DNA of 34,811 nt from assembly GCA_038734275.1 (NCBI GenBank), contig JAVYOO010000002.1:1-34811 (forward strand). The letters run 5' to 3'. The notes beneath the pieces are model-generated. The model did no database searches. It had not been told where the DNA came from and saw only the letters and a program-made list of their open reading frames with translations. Positions 16,189-24,331 of this stretch are shown one piece after another (position 1 is the stretch's first letter; every line of letters begins with the position of its first letter). The position numbers and the translations under genes were made by a program. The stretch comes from Archaeoglobaceae archaeon (GTDB taxonomy: Archaea > Halobacteriota > Archaeoglobi > Archaeoglobales > Archaeoglobaceae).

Positions 16189-17195
16189 AGTATCACCATC
16201 TCCTTCTCTATTTCTTCATTTGGAATTCCATGCCATTTACCCCAACCGAGAATTCGAAGATTGTCAATTTCAACCTTTTTGAGAACTATATACTGCAAAA
16301 CTGGCAGAACGCTGAGCGGATAATTGCCAGCTCTTTTAGCTATTGCTTCGATCCAGATCTTGTCAAGTTCAATCTCTGTTCTGCCTAAATCCTGCACATT
16401 TGATATCTTCCAGAACCAGAAACCTTCCAAGGACTTTGTGATCTCTTCAAAAGACATAGTTGCAAGTTTTCTCGCCTCCTCTTCGGTCAGTTCGTAACCT
16501 CCCGGGACTATTCTTGAAATAACCTCCTCAGCAGTATCTCCTTCAGCTTTGAGCCTCAGAATTGTTTTTATGTTCCTCAGATCTATCTCCATTTTTATGA
16601 AGTTAGTGAAAACCCTGCTTTCGAAGTCGTTTGCCTTAACAGAAAGCACTGCTTTGTAATAGGCTTTCCAGAGTTCATCCTCAATAACGTTCATTGGAGC
16701 GGAGCCAATTTTTGAGAGAGCATCGTGGTAAATCGTTCCTTCAAGCTCCTTTGCAATCTCATTGATGTCTTTGGAAATCATTGAGCGAAGAATTTCCAAG
16801 CTGAATTCTCCAGCTGGAACAAAAGTCTCTTCGATTACTTCAGCAGGCAAATTTGCGTTTTTACCCCTAATTATGTTTATCAGGTTCCATACGTCCCATC
16901 TACGCAGATACTGTCCTATTAGCATCTTGGCATCTCCAAAGGATACGCTGTAGATTTTTCTGTATGTCTTCGCAAGATTCGAAAACAGAGCGTAGTCCAA
17001 AAGCTTCGGACCGCTGAACTTGTAAGCCATCTCGTCGATTTCCTTCTTGTATTCTGTCTCTTCAAGGAATCTCATGATCTCATCGAACGACATGTTGAGA
17101 AGTTTTCTGAAGTCCTCTGCCTTCAGCAGTTTGCTCTTCATCACCTTTGTCCTTGCAACGATGTAAGCATAGGACGCCTTTGTTCTTGAGATCAT
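16185..17195 (-). CDS. atpC: A-type ATP synthase subunit C
   Basis: The 336-residue subunit (V-ATPase subunit d homologue) is the socket that couples the central shaft to the K ring. It is all-helical. YAYIVARTKVMKSKLL at the start and repeated helical blocks such as QYLRRWDVWNLINIIRGKNA are typical. I use the ATG at 17193-17195 because GGGTGA sits 5 nt upstream; the GTG at 17204 overlaps the subunit E stop and gives three extra residues. Confidence 0.93.
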   Translation of the reverse strand: MISRTKASYAYIVARTKVMKSKLLKAEDFRKLLNMSFDEIMRFLEETEYKKEIDEMAYKFSGPKLLDYALFSNLAKTYRKIYSVSFGDAKMLIGQYLRRWDVWNLINIIRGKNANLPAEVIEETFVPAGEFSLEILRSMISKDINEIAKELEGTIYHDALSKIGSAPMNVIEDELWKAYYKAVLSVKANDFESRVFTNFIKMEIDLRNIKTILRLKAEGDTAEEVISRIVPGGYELTEEEARKLATMSFEEITKSLEGFWFWKISNVQDLGRTEIELDKIWIEAIAKRAGNYPLSVLPVLQYIVLKKVEIDNLRILGWGKWHGIPNEEIEKEMVIL

Positions 17196-17200
17196 TAATA

Positions 17201-17767
17201 TCACCCAAAGAGGACTTTTGCGACTTCAGCAAGTTTTTTCTCGTATAACTGGGAAAGGAGCTCGTCAAAGGTTAGGTTTATCCTCACCTCCCCGCTTGGT
17301 TCTTCCAACACGAGACCGCCAAGACCCGAAATGTTTCCTGCGATCTTCAAATTTAGATTGAGATTCTTTATTATCTCCTTAACGATATCCTCATCCTCCT
17401 TTCTAACATAAAGGAGCATTCCATCTTTTGCATTTTTTTCGATCAGAGTCTTTAAGACATCTTTCTTTGTCTTTTGGTCCATAGAACCTATTTTTTGCTT
17501 CAGCTTTTTGAACACTTCCTCTGTGATCTCCTTTTGTTTTGCCAGCATCATCCTTTTTAGTTCAAGATTTAAACTCGAAATCTCTTGTTTTCTAAGAGCC
17601 TCGCCCTCTTTTTCTGCCTCCTCTCTTGCCCTTTTAAGGATTAGTTCCGCTTCTGCCTTTGCCTCAGCCATTATCTTTTCAACTTCCTTTTTGGTTTCAA
17701 TCTCAATCTTTTTTACCTCTTCTTCCCCTTTTTTTGTGATCTCTTGAAGCACCTGATCTAAGGGCAT
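17201..17767 (-). CDS. atpE: A-type ATP synthase subunit E
   Basis: The 188-residue peripheral-stalk subunit pairs with subunit H to hold the head against rotation. Residues 1-100 are a Lys/Glu-rich coiled coil (a KKEVEKIMAEAKAEAELILK-like helix). The C-terminal globular half includes ISGLGGLVLEEPSGEVRINL followed by TFDELLSQL, the usual head-binding domain. The ATG is at 17765-17767, with GGTGAAAGG upstream. It lies 4 nt after the second K gene. Confidence 0.93.
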   Translation of the reverse strand: MPLDQVLQEITKKGEEEVKKIEIETKKEVEKIMAEAKAEAELILKRAREEAEKEGEALRKQEISSLNLELKRMMLAKQKEITEEVFKKLKQKIGSMDQKTKKDVLKTLIEKNAKDGMLLYVRKEDEDIVKEIIKNLNLNLKIAGNISGLGGLVLEEPSGEVRINLTFDELLSQLYEKKLAEVAKVLFG

Positions 17768-17771
17768 CCTT

Positions 17772-18020
17772 TCACCCGTAAGCGAACATCAGTATGAAGC
17801 TGATGACCAAGCCAAATATAACGATGGTCTCTGGGATAACTGTAAACAGCAGACCCAAGCCCAAGAAGCTCCTGTCTTCAGCAATTGCTCCAACCGCAGC
17901 AGCTCCAATACCGCTTTCACCAGCTCCAGCACCAATTCCAGCAAGTCCAACAGCCAAACCAGCCCCTATTGCAGCACATCCCTTTATGAACGCCTCATCA
18001 CTAATCATTGCCTCAACCAT
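17772..18020 (-). CDS. atpK: A-type ATP synthase proteolipid subunit K, second copy
   Basis: The 82-residue rotor-ring proteolipid has two hydrophobic helices. The first is rich in Gly/Ala (GAGLAVGLAGIGAGAGESG); the second carries the ion-binding carboxylate Glu64 in IPETIVIFGL. The ATG is at 18018-18020, one base after the stop of the 66-residue protein, with GGTGA as ribosome binding site inside that gene's last codons. It is almost identical to the copy at 18219-18467: five base differences over the shared 262 nt and one residue difference (Ser51 here, Gly51 there). It probably forms the ring together with, or instead of, the other copy. Confidence 0.95.
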   Translation of the reverse strand: MVEAMISDEAFIKGCAAIGAGLAVGLAGIGAGAGESGIGAAAVGAIAEDRSFLGLGLLFTVIPETIVIFGLVISFILMFAYG

Positions 18021-18033
18021 TCTATTCACCTCC
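17772..18033 (-). repeat. Direct repeat copy B (atpK second copy plus leader)
   Basis: This segment matches 18219-18480 at an offset of 447 nt. It covers the whole K gene plus 13 nt of leader including the ribosome binding site. I count five mismatches, at 17775, 17814, 17832, 17870 and 17895. Matching stops abruptly upstream of the ribosome binding site. Confidence 0.95.
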
Positions 18034-18222
18034 AAGCAATGCATCCACCCAGCTTACAGTATCGCTAAATCGATATCCAAAAAGAAGAATCAGGATTGCG
18101 ATACTCGCCCCCAATGCGAGTCTGAAAGTCGATACCAGCCAGTAGTATCTAACGAACCTCTCTACATTCTTCTCGCTACCGAGCTTCTCCGCAAGCCTTA
18201 ACACGAATTTCTCGCCGATCAT
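18022..18222 (-). CDS. 66-residue single-TM protein inside the ATPase operon, unknown
   Basis: The protein is encoded between the two K genes. The N-terminal 27 residues are charged and amphipathic (LRLAEKLGSEKNVERFVRYY). One hydrophobic helix spans about 34-50 (ALGASIAILILLFGY), and the tail is short and acidic, ending in LLGGE. The ATG overlaps the first K gene stop as ATGA (18219-18222), and its last codons contain the GGTGA site used by the second K gene. Such tight coupling argues it is translated in step with the ring subunits. I do not recognise a family. An assembly factor or small accessory subunit of the membrane ring is plausible inference, as with AtpI/AtpZ in bacterial F-type operons, but there is no visible homology. 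Confidence 0.8.
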   Translation of the reverse strand: MIGEKFVLRLAEKLGSEKNVERFVRYYWLVSTFRLALGASIAILILLFGYRFSDTVSWVDALLGGE

Positions 18223-18467
18223 CCGTAAGCGAACATCAGTATGAAGCTGATGACCAAGCCGAATATAACGATGGTCTCCGGGATAACTGTAAACAGCAGA
18301 CCCAAGCCCAAGAAGCCCCTGTCTTCAGCAATTGCTCCAACTGCAGCAGCTCCAATACCGCTTTCACCAGCTCCAGCACCAATTCCAGCAAGTCCAACAG
18401 CCAAACCAGCCCCTATTGCAGCACATCCCTTTATGAACGCCTCATCACTAATCATTGCCTCAACCAT
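18219..18467 (-). CDS. atpK: A-type ATP synthase proteolipid subunit K, first copy
   Basis: This 82-residue proteolipid is the first of two copies. It has the same two-helix hairpin and Glu64 as the other copy, with Gly51 in place of Ser51 in the polar loop (EDRGFLG). The ATG at 18465-18467 follows GGTGAATAGA, and the ribosome binding site lies in the subunit I 3' end (I ends at 18469). Its stop codon overlaps the ATG of the 66-residue protein. Four of the five base differences from the second copy are synonymous. Confidence 0.95.
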   Translation of the reverse strand: MVEAMISDEAFIKGCAAIGAGLAVGLAGIGAGAGESGIGAAAVGAIAEDRGFLGLGLLFTVIPETIVIFGLVISFILMFAYG

Positions 18468-18480
18468 TCTATTCACCTCC
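18219..18480 (-). repeat. Direct repeat copy A (atpK first copy plus leader)
   Basis: Partner of the segment at 17772-18033. Identity runs from the K stop codon to CACCTCC on the plus strand at 18474-18480, then diverges into subunit I coding sequence. Confidence 0.95.
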
Positions 18481-20562
18481 TTCCTCTTCTATAAACTTCT
18501 TAACCCTACCAAATGGTGTGTATTCTCTACCACCACCCTCAAAAAACTTCGTGAAGAACTCTACATAGTGCAATCGAAGCGACTGCAAACCAGGATCGAG
18601 TATGCCGAGCAGGAAGTTTCCAAAATGACCTATAAGCATTATAACTATCGCAAGTGGAAGTATAGCCATTCCCGGCTCTAAGCCAATTTTGAGCGAGAGA
18701 TAGTTCACAACGAAGGCTATGTAAACTGAAGAAAGGCCTATAGCAAGCAGTCGGGCGTAGCTTATGATCTGACCAAACCATGTGAGCAGTTCGACCGCCA
18801 TTATTGCTCCAAAGATTCCCATTTTTGGAATTTCAGCCTTCAGGAAGATTACGAACCATATCAGTATTAGTGGCAAGGTAGCGAGGTAGAAGTAGTTGAA
18901 TCCTGCCTGCCAGCCATCTACAAGTCCCGGAATAGGCAAAGGCACAGCTCTTGCTTCAGCAACGGTATTTCCGTAAACAAAGAGGTTCTTTGGGAACAAC
19001 TCTCCGAATCCGTTTGGTGGTGGAGAAGTGAAAATTCCGAGATTGTATGAGAATCCAAATATAAGGCAAACAAGCCCAAGGACTCCGAAGATCCAGCATC
19101 CCTTTTCAAGAATTGCCTCTTTAATGCCATGCTCCACGTATACATTGTAGAAGCCCATCGAGAAGCCCCATAGCATCTTGAACATACCAACCATGAGCAC
19201 TATGAAAAGCAGGGCTTTAACACCGAATTCTTCAACTCTGTCAAAGAGCGGATGTCCGTGATTGAAAGCATATAGCCCCGCAAGAAAGTCGCCGATGAAG
19301 TGGACTTCTGCGGGATTCTCTGTTCCGGGGATCTTGAACGGTCCGAAGAATTCACCGTAGATAAAGCCAAAGAATATCGAAGTTATACCGCATGCCAGAC
19401 CTATGTTGAGCAGTTTTTGCCAGCCTTCGGTCTTGAAGATCATCTTTAGATACAGCGAAACAGCAAGTATCAGCAGTCCGTATCCCATGTCTCCAAGCAT
19501 TAGTCCAAAGAAGAGCGGGAAGAAGATCGCCATTATCGTTGTTGGATCTATCTCTTTGTATTTTGGAATGGCATAGGTTTTTGAAAGCACTTCGAAGTTC
19601 TTTGCAAATCCCGGATTGTTGAGCTTTGTTGGTGGCATCTCATGTTCTTCAAATTTGAGCTGTTCTACTACAATTCTTTTTTCTTCCAACTCCTTTTTGA
19701 ATTTATCAAAATTATTGGCCGGCACATAGCCGACGATTACGAAAGTGTGCTTTGAGACGAGGGTTTTAAGAGGAAGTTCCGCCTTCTCGACTTCAGAGGA
19801 CAGGTATTCTTCGATTGCCAAGAGCAGTTCAGATTCTTTGACCTTTAGTTCTTCTATTTCGATTTCAATCTTCTTTTTCTTCTCAGAAAGCTCTTCTTTC
19901 ATCTTTGTGAGCTCGGAAATTCTTGCTTCAAGGTCGACATCTGGCACTGGCAATTCTTTGTATCCAAATCCCTGCAGGATCCTATAAACCTCATCACCGT
20001 GTTCTGATTTAACGAAAATTGCAATCACGAATTGATCTTCAAATTTCTTCAGCACAAAATCGAATTGAGTTGTAATTTTTTCAATTTCAGGAATCGGATT
20101 CTCTTTTACAAGACCTACAAAGCATTTTATGCTCCTGTATCCTTTTAGAAGTTTTGGAGGTATTTCAAGAACTTTTAGAGGTTCAATCGTCGAAAATTCC
20201 GATTCAATGGATTTAAGAGTTTCATTTATTTTTCTGAGTTCGTCAATTCGTTTTCCTATATCCTCCTGGTATTCGGTTAGCTTTTTACTTAGCTTTTCTT
20301 CAATTTCTCTTCTTTTAAATTTCTTTTTTGGTGAAAACTTTGTTGGATCAAGTTTCAGATGGGAAATATAGCTTCTTAGCTGTAGTAAGTTTCTTGAAAT
20401 CTGTCCAGCTCTTTCCATAGGTGTTCCTACCTTGAAATAATCGGTTTCTAAAGGATTTTCTATATGGATAAGATTCATCCTGTACAATAGCTCTGAAGCC
20501 ACTTCGAGTTGATCTCTGGAACCCACAACCGCGACTTTAACCATCTTTTCAGGCCTGAGCAT
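18469..20562 (-). CDS. atpI: A-type ATP synthase subunit I (membrane a subunit)
   Basis: The 697-residue stator subunit carries the ion half-channels. Residues 1 to about 330 are a cytoplasmic arm with long Lys/Glu-rich coiled coils. From about 340 on there are seven to eight membrane helices, starting near IMAIFFPLFFGLMLGDMGYG. The essential Arg facing the ring is in ISYARLLAIGLSSVYIAF near residue 610. The ATG is at 20560-20562 with GGTGG 3 nt upstream; it overlaps subunit H by 14 nt. The tail ends in VKKFIEEEGGE, and its last codons hold the ribosome binding site of the first K gene. Confidence 0.95.
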   Translation of the reverse strand: MLRPEKMVKVAVVGSRDQLEVASELLYRMNLIHIENPLETDYFKVGTPMERAGQISRNLLQLRSYISHLKLDPTKFSPKKKFKRREIEEKLSKKLTEYQEDIGKRIDELRKINETLKSIESEFSTIEPLKVLEIPPKLLKGYRSIKCFVGLVKENPIPEIEKITTQFDFVLKKFEDQFVIAIFVKSEHGDEVYRILQGFGYKELPVPDVDLEARISELTKMKEELSEKKKKIEIEIEELKVKESELLLAIEEYLSSEVEKAELPLKTLVSKHTFVIVGYVPANNFDKFKKELEEKRIVVEQLKFEEHEMPPTKLNNPGFAKNFEVLSKTYAIPKYKEIDPTTIMAIFFPLFFGLMLGDMGYGLLILAVSLYLKMIFKTEGWQKLLNIGLACGITSIFFGFIYGEFFGPFKIPGTENPAEVHFIGDFLAGLYAFNHGHPLFDRVEEFGVKALLFIVLMVGMFKMLWGFSMGFYNVYVEHGIKEAILEKGCWIFGVLGLVCLIFGFSYNLGIFTSPPPNGFGELFPKNLFVYGNTVAEARAVPLPIPGLVDGWQAGFNYFYLATLPLILIWFVIFLKAEIPKMGIFGAIMAVELLTWFGQIISYARLLAIGLSSVYIAFVVNYLSLKIGLEPGMAILPLAIVIMLIGHFGNFLLGILDPGLQSLRLHYVEFFTKFFEGGGREYTPFGRVKKFIEEEGGE

Positions 20563-20884
20563 GTTCCACCATCCTTATGAATTCATTATAGAGAATCTCC
20601 ACAGCCTTATCGACATTCTCTTTTCCTCTTTTTTCAAAATTCTCGATGTCCTTTAACTTCTTGCTTTTTATCTCGTGTTTTTCCTTCTCTAAGTTCTCTT
20701 TAATCCTTTTGAGGATTTCTTCTCTTAGCTTATTTGCTTCTGTGTTTGAATCGTCAATAATTTTCTTTGCCTGAATTTTAGCTTCGAAAATAGCTTTTTT
20801 TCTCTGTTCTTCGGCCTTTTTTATGGCTTCTTCGACTCTTCCTTCGACATCTTTAATTCTCATGAGAATTTCTGTTTTTTCCAT
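20549..20884 (-). CDS. atpH: A-type ATP synthase subunit H
   Basis: The 111-residue peripheral-stalk coiled-coil subunit partners subunit E. Nearly the entire length is a charged helix (AIKKAEEQRKKAIFEAKIQA and similar). I use the ATG at 20882-20884, preceded by AAGGTGG at 5-nt spacing. It is the first gene of the operon, with a TATA box at 20931-20941. Confidence 0.9.
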   Translation of the reverse strand: MEKTEILMRIKDVEGRVEEAIKKAEEQRKKAIFEAKIQAKKIIDDSNTEANKLREEILKRIKENLEKEKHEIKSKKLKDIENFEKRGKENVDKAVEILYNEFIRMVEHAQA

Positions 20885-20930
20885 GCAAACCACCTTATGG
20901 AAGCTTCAAAGCCATTTATCCAATGACCGA

Positions 20931-20941
20931 AGTATATTTAA
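20931..20941 (-). promoter_or_regulatory. Promoter of the ATP synthase operon
   Basis: On the minus strand TTAAATATACT is a strong TATA box. A start about 25 nt downstream gives a leader of roughly 25 nt before the subunit H ATG that includes the AAGGTGG ribosome binding site. No internal promoter of similar quality is obvious in the operon. Confidence 0.6.
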
Positions 20942-21113
20942 GCTTTAGCTTTCCTTTCTTTAGGTTCTGATTAATTATTCTAATTCTTTTTAAATGAACT
21001 CAAGAAAAATTGGATTAATTTATATTAATTAAATATTAATTTTCTATTTCATGAATGCTTTGGCTAATTCATAACCTTGTTTTGGTCTTCCCCTACTCGC
21101 AGAGTTATAAAAA
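20942..21113. other. A/T-rich intergenic spacer with phased ATTAATT units
   Basis: This non-coding stretch separates the ATPase promoter from the end of the FecE-type gene. ATTAATT occurs at 20970, 21014, 21024 and 21035; the last three are spaced 10 and 11 nt, about one helical turn. A T-rich run follows the FecE stop on the minus strand (complement of 21107-21113) and may help end that transcript. I see no RNA gene here. Confidence 0.4.
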
Positions 21114-21896
21114 CTAATTAAAATTTCCTTTTAAAGGTCTTAATGGTAGCACGAAAGTAGATCCATTGCTTTTTATTACTTCTACCTCAACACCATATAC
21201 ACTTTTTATGTTCTCTGGAGTCAAGACTTGGCTTGGTTCTCCAACTGCGAATATTTTTCCGTCTCTCATCATAATGATTTTGTCAGAGTATCTTGAGGCA
21301 AGATTTAGATCGTGCATAGCCATTATTGCAGACATCTCTCTCTTTTTAACAACCTCTTTTATTATGTCTAAAACTTCAAGTTGAACCTTTATGTCGAGGT
21401 TGCTCGTGGGCTCGTCAAGAAGGAGAATTTCTGGTTCTTGGGCCAATGCCCTTGCTATAAAAACCCTCTGTTGTTGACCACCGCTGAGCTCGTTTATGTC
21501 TCTCATTGAAAATTCTTCAAGGTTCAGCATTTTTATGACTTCCACGACCCTATCTATGTCCTCTTCGCTAGTTCTCCAAGTTATATGTGGTTTTCTTCCC
21601 ATGAGTATTACCTCGAAAACAGTAGCTGGAAAACTATATTTTGCTCCTTGTGGGATGTAACCTATCTTCTTTGCAATTTCAGACTGAGATAACTGTCTCA
21701 AATCTTTTTCATCTATAAATATCGTCCCTTTATTTGGTCTGAGTATTCTATCGATGCATTTTATAAGTGTAGACTTTCCAGCACCATTTGGACCGAGAAC
21801 AGATACGATCTCAGACTTTCTAACTTCGAAACAAATATTTTCTAATACTGGAACGCTTGAATAACTAAATTCAAGATCAATGACTCTTATCTTCAT
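21114..21896 (-). CDS. FecE/BtuD-type ABC transporter ATPase
   Basis: The 260-residue ATPase belongs to the iron-siderophore/cobalamin uptake group. It has Walker A GPNGAGKST at 35-43, GYIPQG (Q-loop), signature ELSGGQQQR, Walker B EILLLDEPTSNLD and the switch His in MAMHDLNLASRY. The ATG at 21894-21896 follows GGTGA 4 nt upstream, and it starts 4 nt after the permease stop. It is the last gene of the long import operon and powers the single permease shared by three binding proteins. Substrate (iron chelate, corrinoid, heme or oxyanion) cannot be told. Confidence 0.92.
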   Translation of the reverse strand: MKIRVIDLEFSYSSVPVLENICFEVRKSEIVSVLGPNGAGKSTLIKCIDRILRPNKGTIFIDEKDLRQLSQSEIAKKIGYIPQGAKYSFPATVFEVILMGRKPHITWRTSEEDIDRVVEVIKMLNLEEFSMRDINELSGGQQQRVFIARALAQEPEILLLDEPTSNLDIKVQLEVLDIIKEVVKKREMSAIMAMHDLNLASRYSDKIIMMRDGKIFAVGEPSQVLTPENIKSVYGVEVEVIKSNGSTFVLPLRPLKGNFN

Positions 21897-21900
21897 AATC

Positions 21901-22998
21901 TCACCAATAGTCCTTTTTCTTTCTTAGCAGAATATACAGAAACATTGGCCCGCCTAAGAAAGCGGTTACCACTCCCACAGGTAGAACGATTGGAGCTATT
22001 ATCGTTCTAGCAATTGTATCGCAAATAAGAAGTAAAGCTCCACCAAAAAAACCTGAAGCGGGGACGAGATATCGATTATCTCCGCCTATTATAATCCTCG
22101 TAATATGCGGGGCGACCAAGCATATAAAACCAATTGTTCCAACAAAACTGACTATTGTCGCTGTCAAAAGACAAGAGAGTAGCATAATGAATATTCTTGT
22201 TTTTTCTGGATTTATTCCTAAGCTCTTAGCAGTATCATCTCCAGCACCCATTATTATGTTAACATCCCAAGCTTTTATCATTAAAATAGGAGAGATTAAG
22301 ATTAATGCTACAAATGCAACGATCACTGCATCCCACTGAGCTCTACCGAGGTCGCCCACAGTCCAAAAGTATGCTGCTTTAACCGCATCGCTCTCTGCGA
22401 AATACATTAAAACTGTGGTTACCGCACTAAAAATGTACATCATTGCGATTCCAGCAAGGACCATTGTTTCTGGAGTAGCTTTCTTGAGTCTTGTAAGTCC
22501 AAGAATTACAAAGGTTGGAATTAAAGAAAACACGAATGCATTTCCAACAATCAAATATTTCCCAAAGATTATACCTTTCGTGAGTATTATCGCTATTGCT
22601 GCTCCTAGTGCAGCCCCAGAAGCAATGCCTAAGGTGTATGGTGTTGCTAAGGGATTTCTGAGGATCCCCTGAGTCATAGCTCCCGCAATGGCAAAGCCCA
22701 TCCCAGCGAGAACTGCAAGGAGAATTCTTGGTAGTCTTAGATTCCAAACTACCATTTCTTTTGTCGTTTCTGGATTCCAAGAGAAGCCTGTTAAAATGGA
22801 ATTCATGAATCCATTCAAAACTATTCCATAAACTTCGATCGGGTGAATCTGGTATGAGCCAAGTGTTACTGCTAAACCTGCAAATATGGCAATTAGCAAA
22901 ATAGAAAAAATTATAAAAGTGATTTTTCGACCTATAAACTTCTTATATTCTCTTTTTATTCTCTCCACGTCTTTGTTAGCCTGCAATCCTGCTCTCAT
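21901..22998 (-). CDS. FecCD/BtuC-type ABC transporter permease
   Basis: The 365-residue permease has about ten membrane helices and a basic N-terminal tail of about 25 residues. Family landmarks are LRLPRILLAVLAGMGFAIAG followed by AMTQGILRNPLATPYTLGIA, then GTIGFICLVAPHITRIIIGG and PVGVVTAFLGGPMFLYILLR. It works as a homodimer. The ATG is at 22996-22998, two bases after the stop of the nearest binding-protein gene. Only one permease is encoded for three upstream receptors. Confidence 0.93.
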   Translation of the reverse strand: MRAGLQANKDVERIKREYKKFIGRKITFIIFSILLIAIFAGLAVTLGSYQIHPIEVYGIVLNGFMNSILTGFSWNPETTKEMVVWNLRLPRILLAVLAGMGFAIAGAMTQGILRNPLATPYTLGIASGAALGAAIAIILTKGIIFGKYLIVGNAFVFSLIPTFVILGLTRLKKATPETMVLAGIAMMYIFSAVTTVLMYFAESDAVKAAYFWTVGDLGRAQWDAVIVAFVALILISPILMIKAWDVNIIMGAGDDTAKSLGINPEKTRIFIMLLSCLLTATIVSFVGTIGFICLVAPHITRIIIGGDNRYLVPASGFFGGALLLICDTIARTIIAPIVLPVGVVTAFLGGPMFLYILLRKKKDYW

Positions 22999-23000
22999 GT

Positions 23001-24278
23001 TTATCTTCCGTTTGGATGTAGTTCAGGGTGATATACGTAAATACCCTGGGTTCTAACGTTCATTTTAGAAGAAGTAAATTTGTCTATGTATTCCTGGAGA
23101 ACGTCCAGCGGTTCTATGTCGCTGAACAAGTCCGGGTGGAACCACTTGGCATGGAAGAGCAATCCTACGACGTCATTAAGTCTTGAGGTTATATCCCCGT
23201 GTATAATATAGATCTTCTTATTTTGAACTGCAGGGGTATTTTCAATCCCTGGAATTGAAATTATTTCATTGTAATAGTCTTTTAGAGCACTTAAATCGTT
23301 TGTTTCAAAACCACCACTTCTCGAATTAAGGCCAGATGCTTGCCCTATTATTATCTCGGGTTGCTGAGATATTATCCACTCGTAATCGACCGCATAGTAA
23401 CCGGGACTATAGGGGCTGAGAATTCTTGCGATGCTTGGGTTTAAGTCAGCTCCGACGTTTATTCCTCCAGTAAATTCAACAAGTTGGTGTAATCCAGTAT
23501 TGGAAGCGACTGTTAATCTTCCCGATGTTATTACTCTTCCGGGACCATAGTCTATAAAGACCCTTGGCTTACTCTCAACTGATTTGATTCTTTCTTTAAC
23601 AATATTGAAATAATGTTTTCTCCACTCAATAAAATCTCTTGCCCTTTCTTCCTTACCAAGCAACTCTCCCAACTTGAGCATTTCCTCCTCTATAGTTTCG
23701 GGCTTGTAAAAATCTAAGCGGACAACAGTTATCTTTGGCTCAAGCTGAGCTTCGAGCGCATCATATCCGGGATTGTATACTCCTGGAACGTAGGCAATTA
23801 CCACATCTGGGTCAAGTTTAAAGATCAACTCGAAGTTCGGATTGTTACCCGGACCTATCAATGGTAGATTTAGATATTCTGGGAGATAGTTTGGTTTCAC
23901 AGTCGCGGTTTCTATGCCTACTACGAGATTTGAAGCGCCGAGAACTCTTATAGCGTCAGCTGCAGATGGGTTCAAAGGAATTATTTTTCTTATGGGTTTA
24001 TAGAAAACTTTCTCTCTTCCGTCGGACATGTAAATTTTTTTAGGATTCCCATTCCAGTAAACGTAAACATGCGAAGCATCTCTAAGCCATTCAACGTTTA
24101 TTTTTTCCCCTTTATAGGGCTCATCGAGCATGTAGGCAAGAATCGCGTCGCTCAACTCTTCCCTATCAAGGTATCCGTCACTGAAAAACAAGTTCCTATA
24201 TTTCTCTGATGTTGAAGCGAGTGTTGGGAATATCGATAGTGTTAAAATTAAAAAAACTAAAAATAAAAATTTTTTCAT
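23001..24278 (-). CDS. BtuF/FepB-type substrate-binding protein with dockerin-like N-terminus (paralogue 3)
   Basis: The 425-residue secreted protein has an N-terminal signal sequence (about 1-22, LFLVFLILTLSIFPTLAS) without a lipobox Cys. Residues about 25-80 form the shared module: FFSDGYLDREELSDAILAYM, then EWLRDASHVYVYWNGNPKKI. This resembles a degenerate two-helix dockerin/EF-hand unit. The remainder is the cobalamin/iron-type binding fold: KIIPLNPSAADAIRVLGA, LDPDVVIAY, VVRLDFYKPETIEEEM and FTGGINVGAD. There is no C-terminal anchor. It is closest to the permease and the most diverged of the three paralogues. A GAGGAAGTGATC ribosome binding site precedes the ATG. Confidence 0.88.
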   Translation of the reverse strand: MKKFLFLVFLILTLSIFPTLASTSEKYRNLFFSDGYLDREELSDAILAYMLDEPYKGEKINVEWLRDASHVYVYWNGNPKKIYMSDGREKVFYKPIRKIIPLNPSAADAIRVLGASNLVVGIETATVKPNYLPEYLNLPLIGPGNNPNFELIFKLDPDVVIAYVPGVYNPGYDALEAQLEPKITVVRLDFYKPETIEEEMLKLGELLGKEERARDFIEWRKHYFNIVKERIKSVESKPRVFIDYGPGRVITSGRLTVASNTGLHQLVEFTGGINVGADLNPSIARILSPYSPGYYAVDYEWIISQQPEIIIGQASGLNSRSGGFETNDLSALKDYYNEIISIPGIENTPAVQNKKIYIIHGDITSRLNDVVGLLFHAKWFHPDLFSDIEPLDVLQEYIDKFTSSKMNVRTQGIYVYHPELHPNGR

Positions 24279-24331
24279 ACGATCACTTCCTCAAACAGCT
24301 TTTTTGATTAGATTTAGATCTGTAAAAATTC

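Noticed and set aside
21058-21116. A minus-strand frame just beyond the FecE stop reading SASRGRPKQGYELAKAFMK
   Set aside because: It would need a +1 shift in the last codons of FecE, and FecE proteins normally end where this one does. I treat it as chance reading of the spacer.
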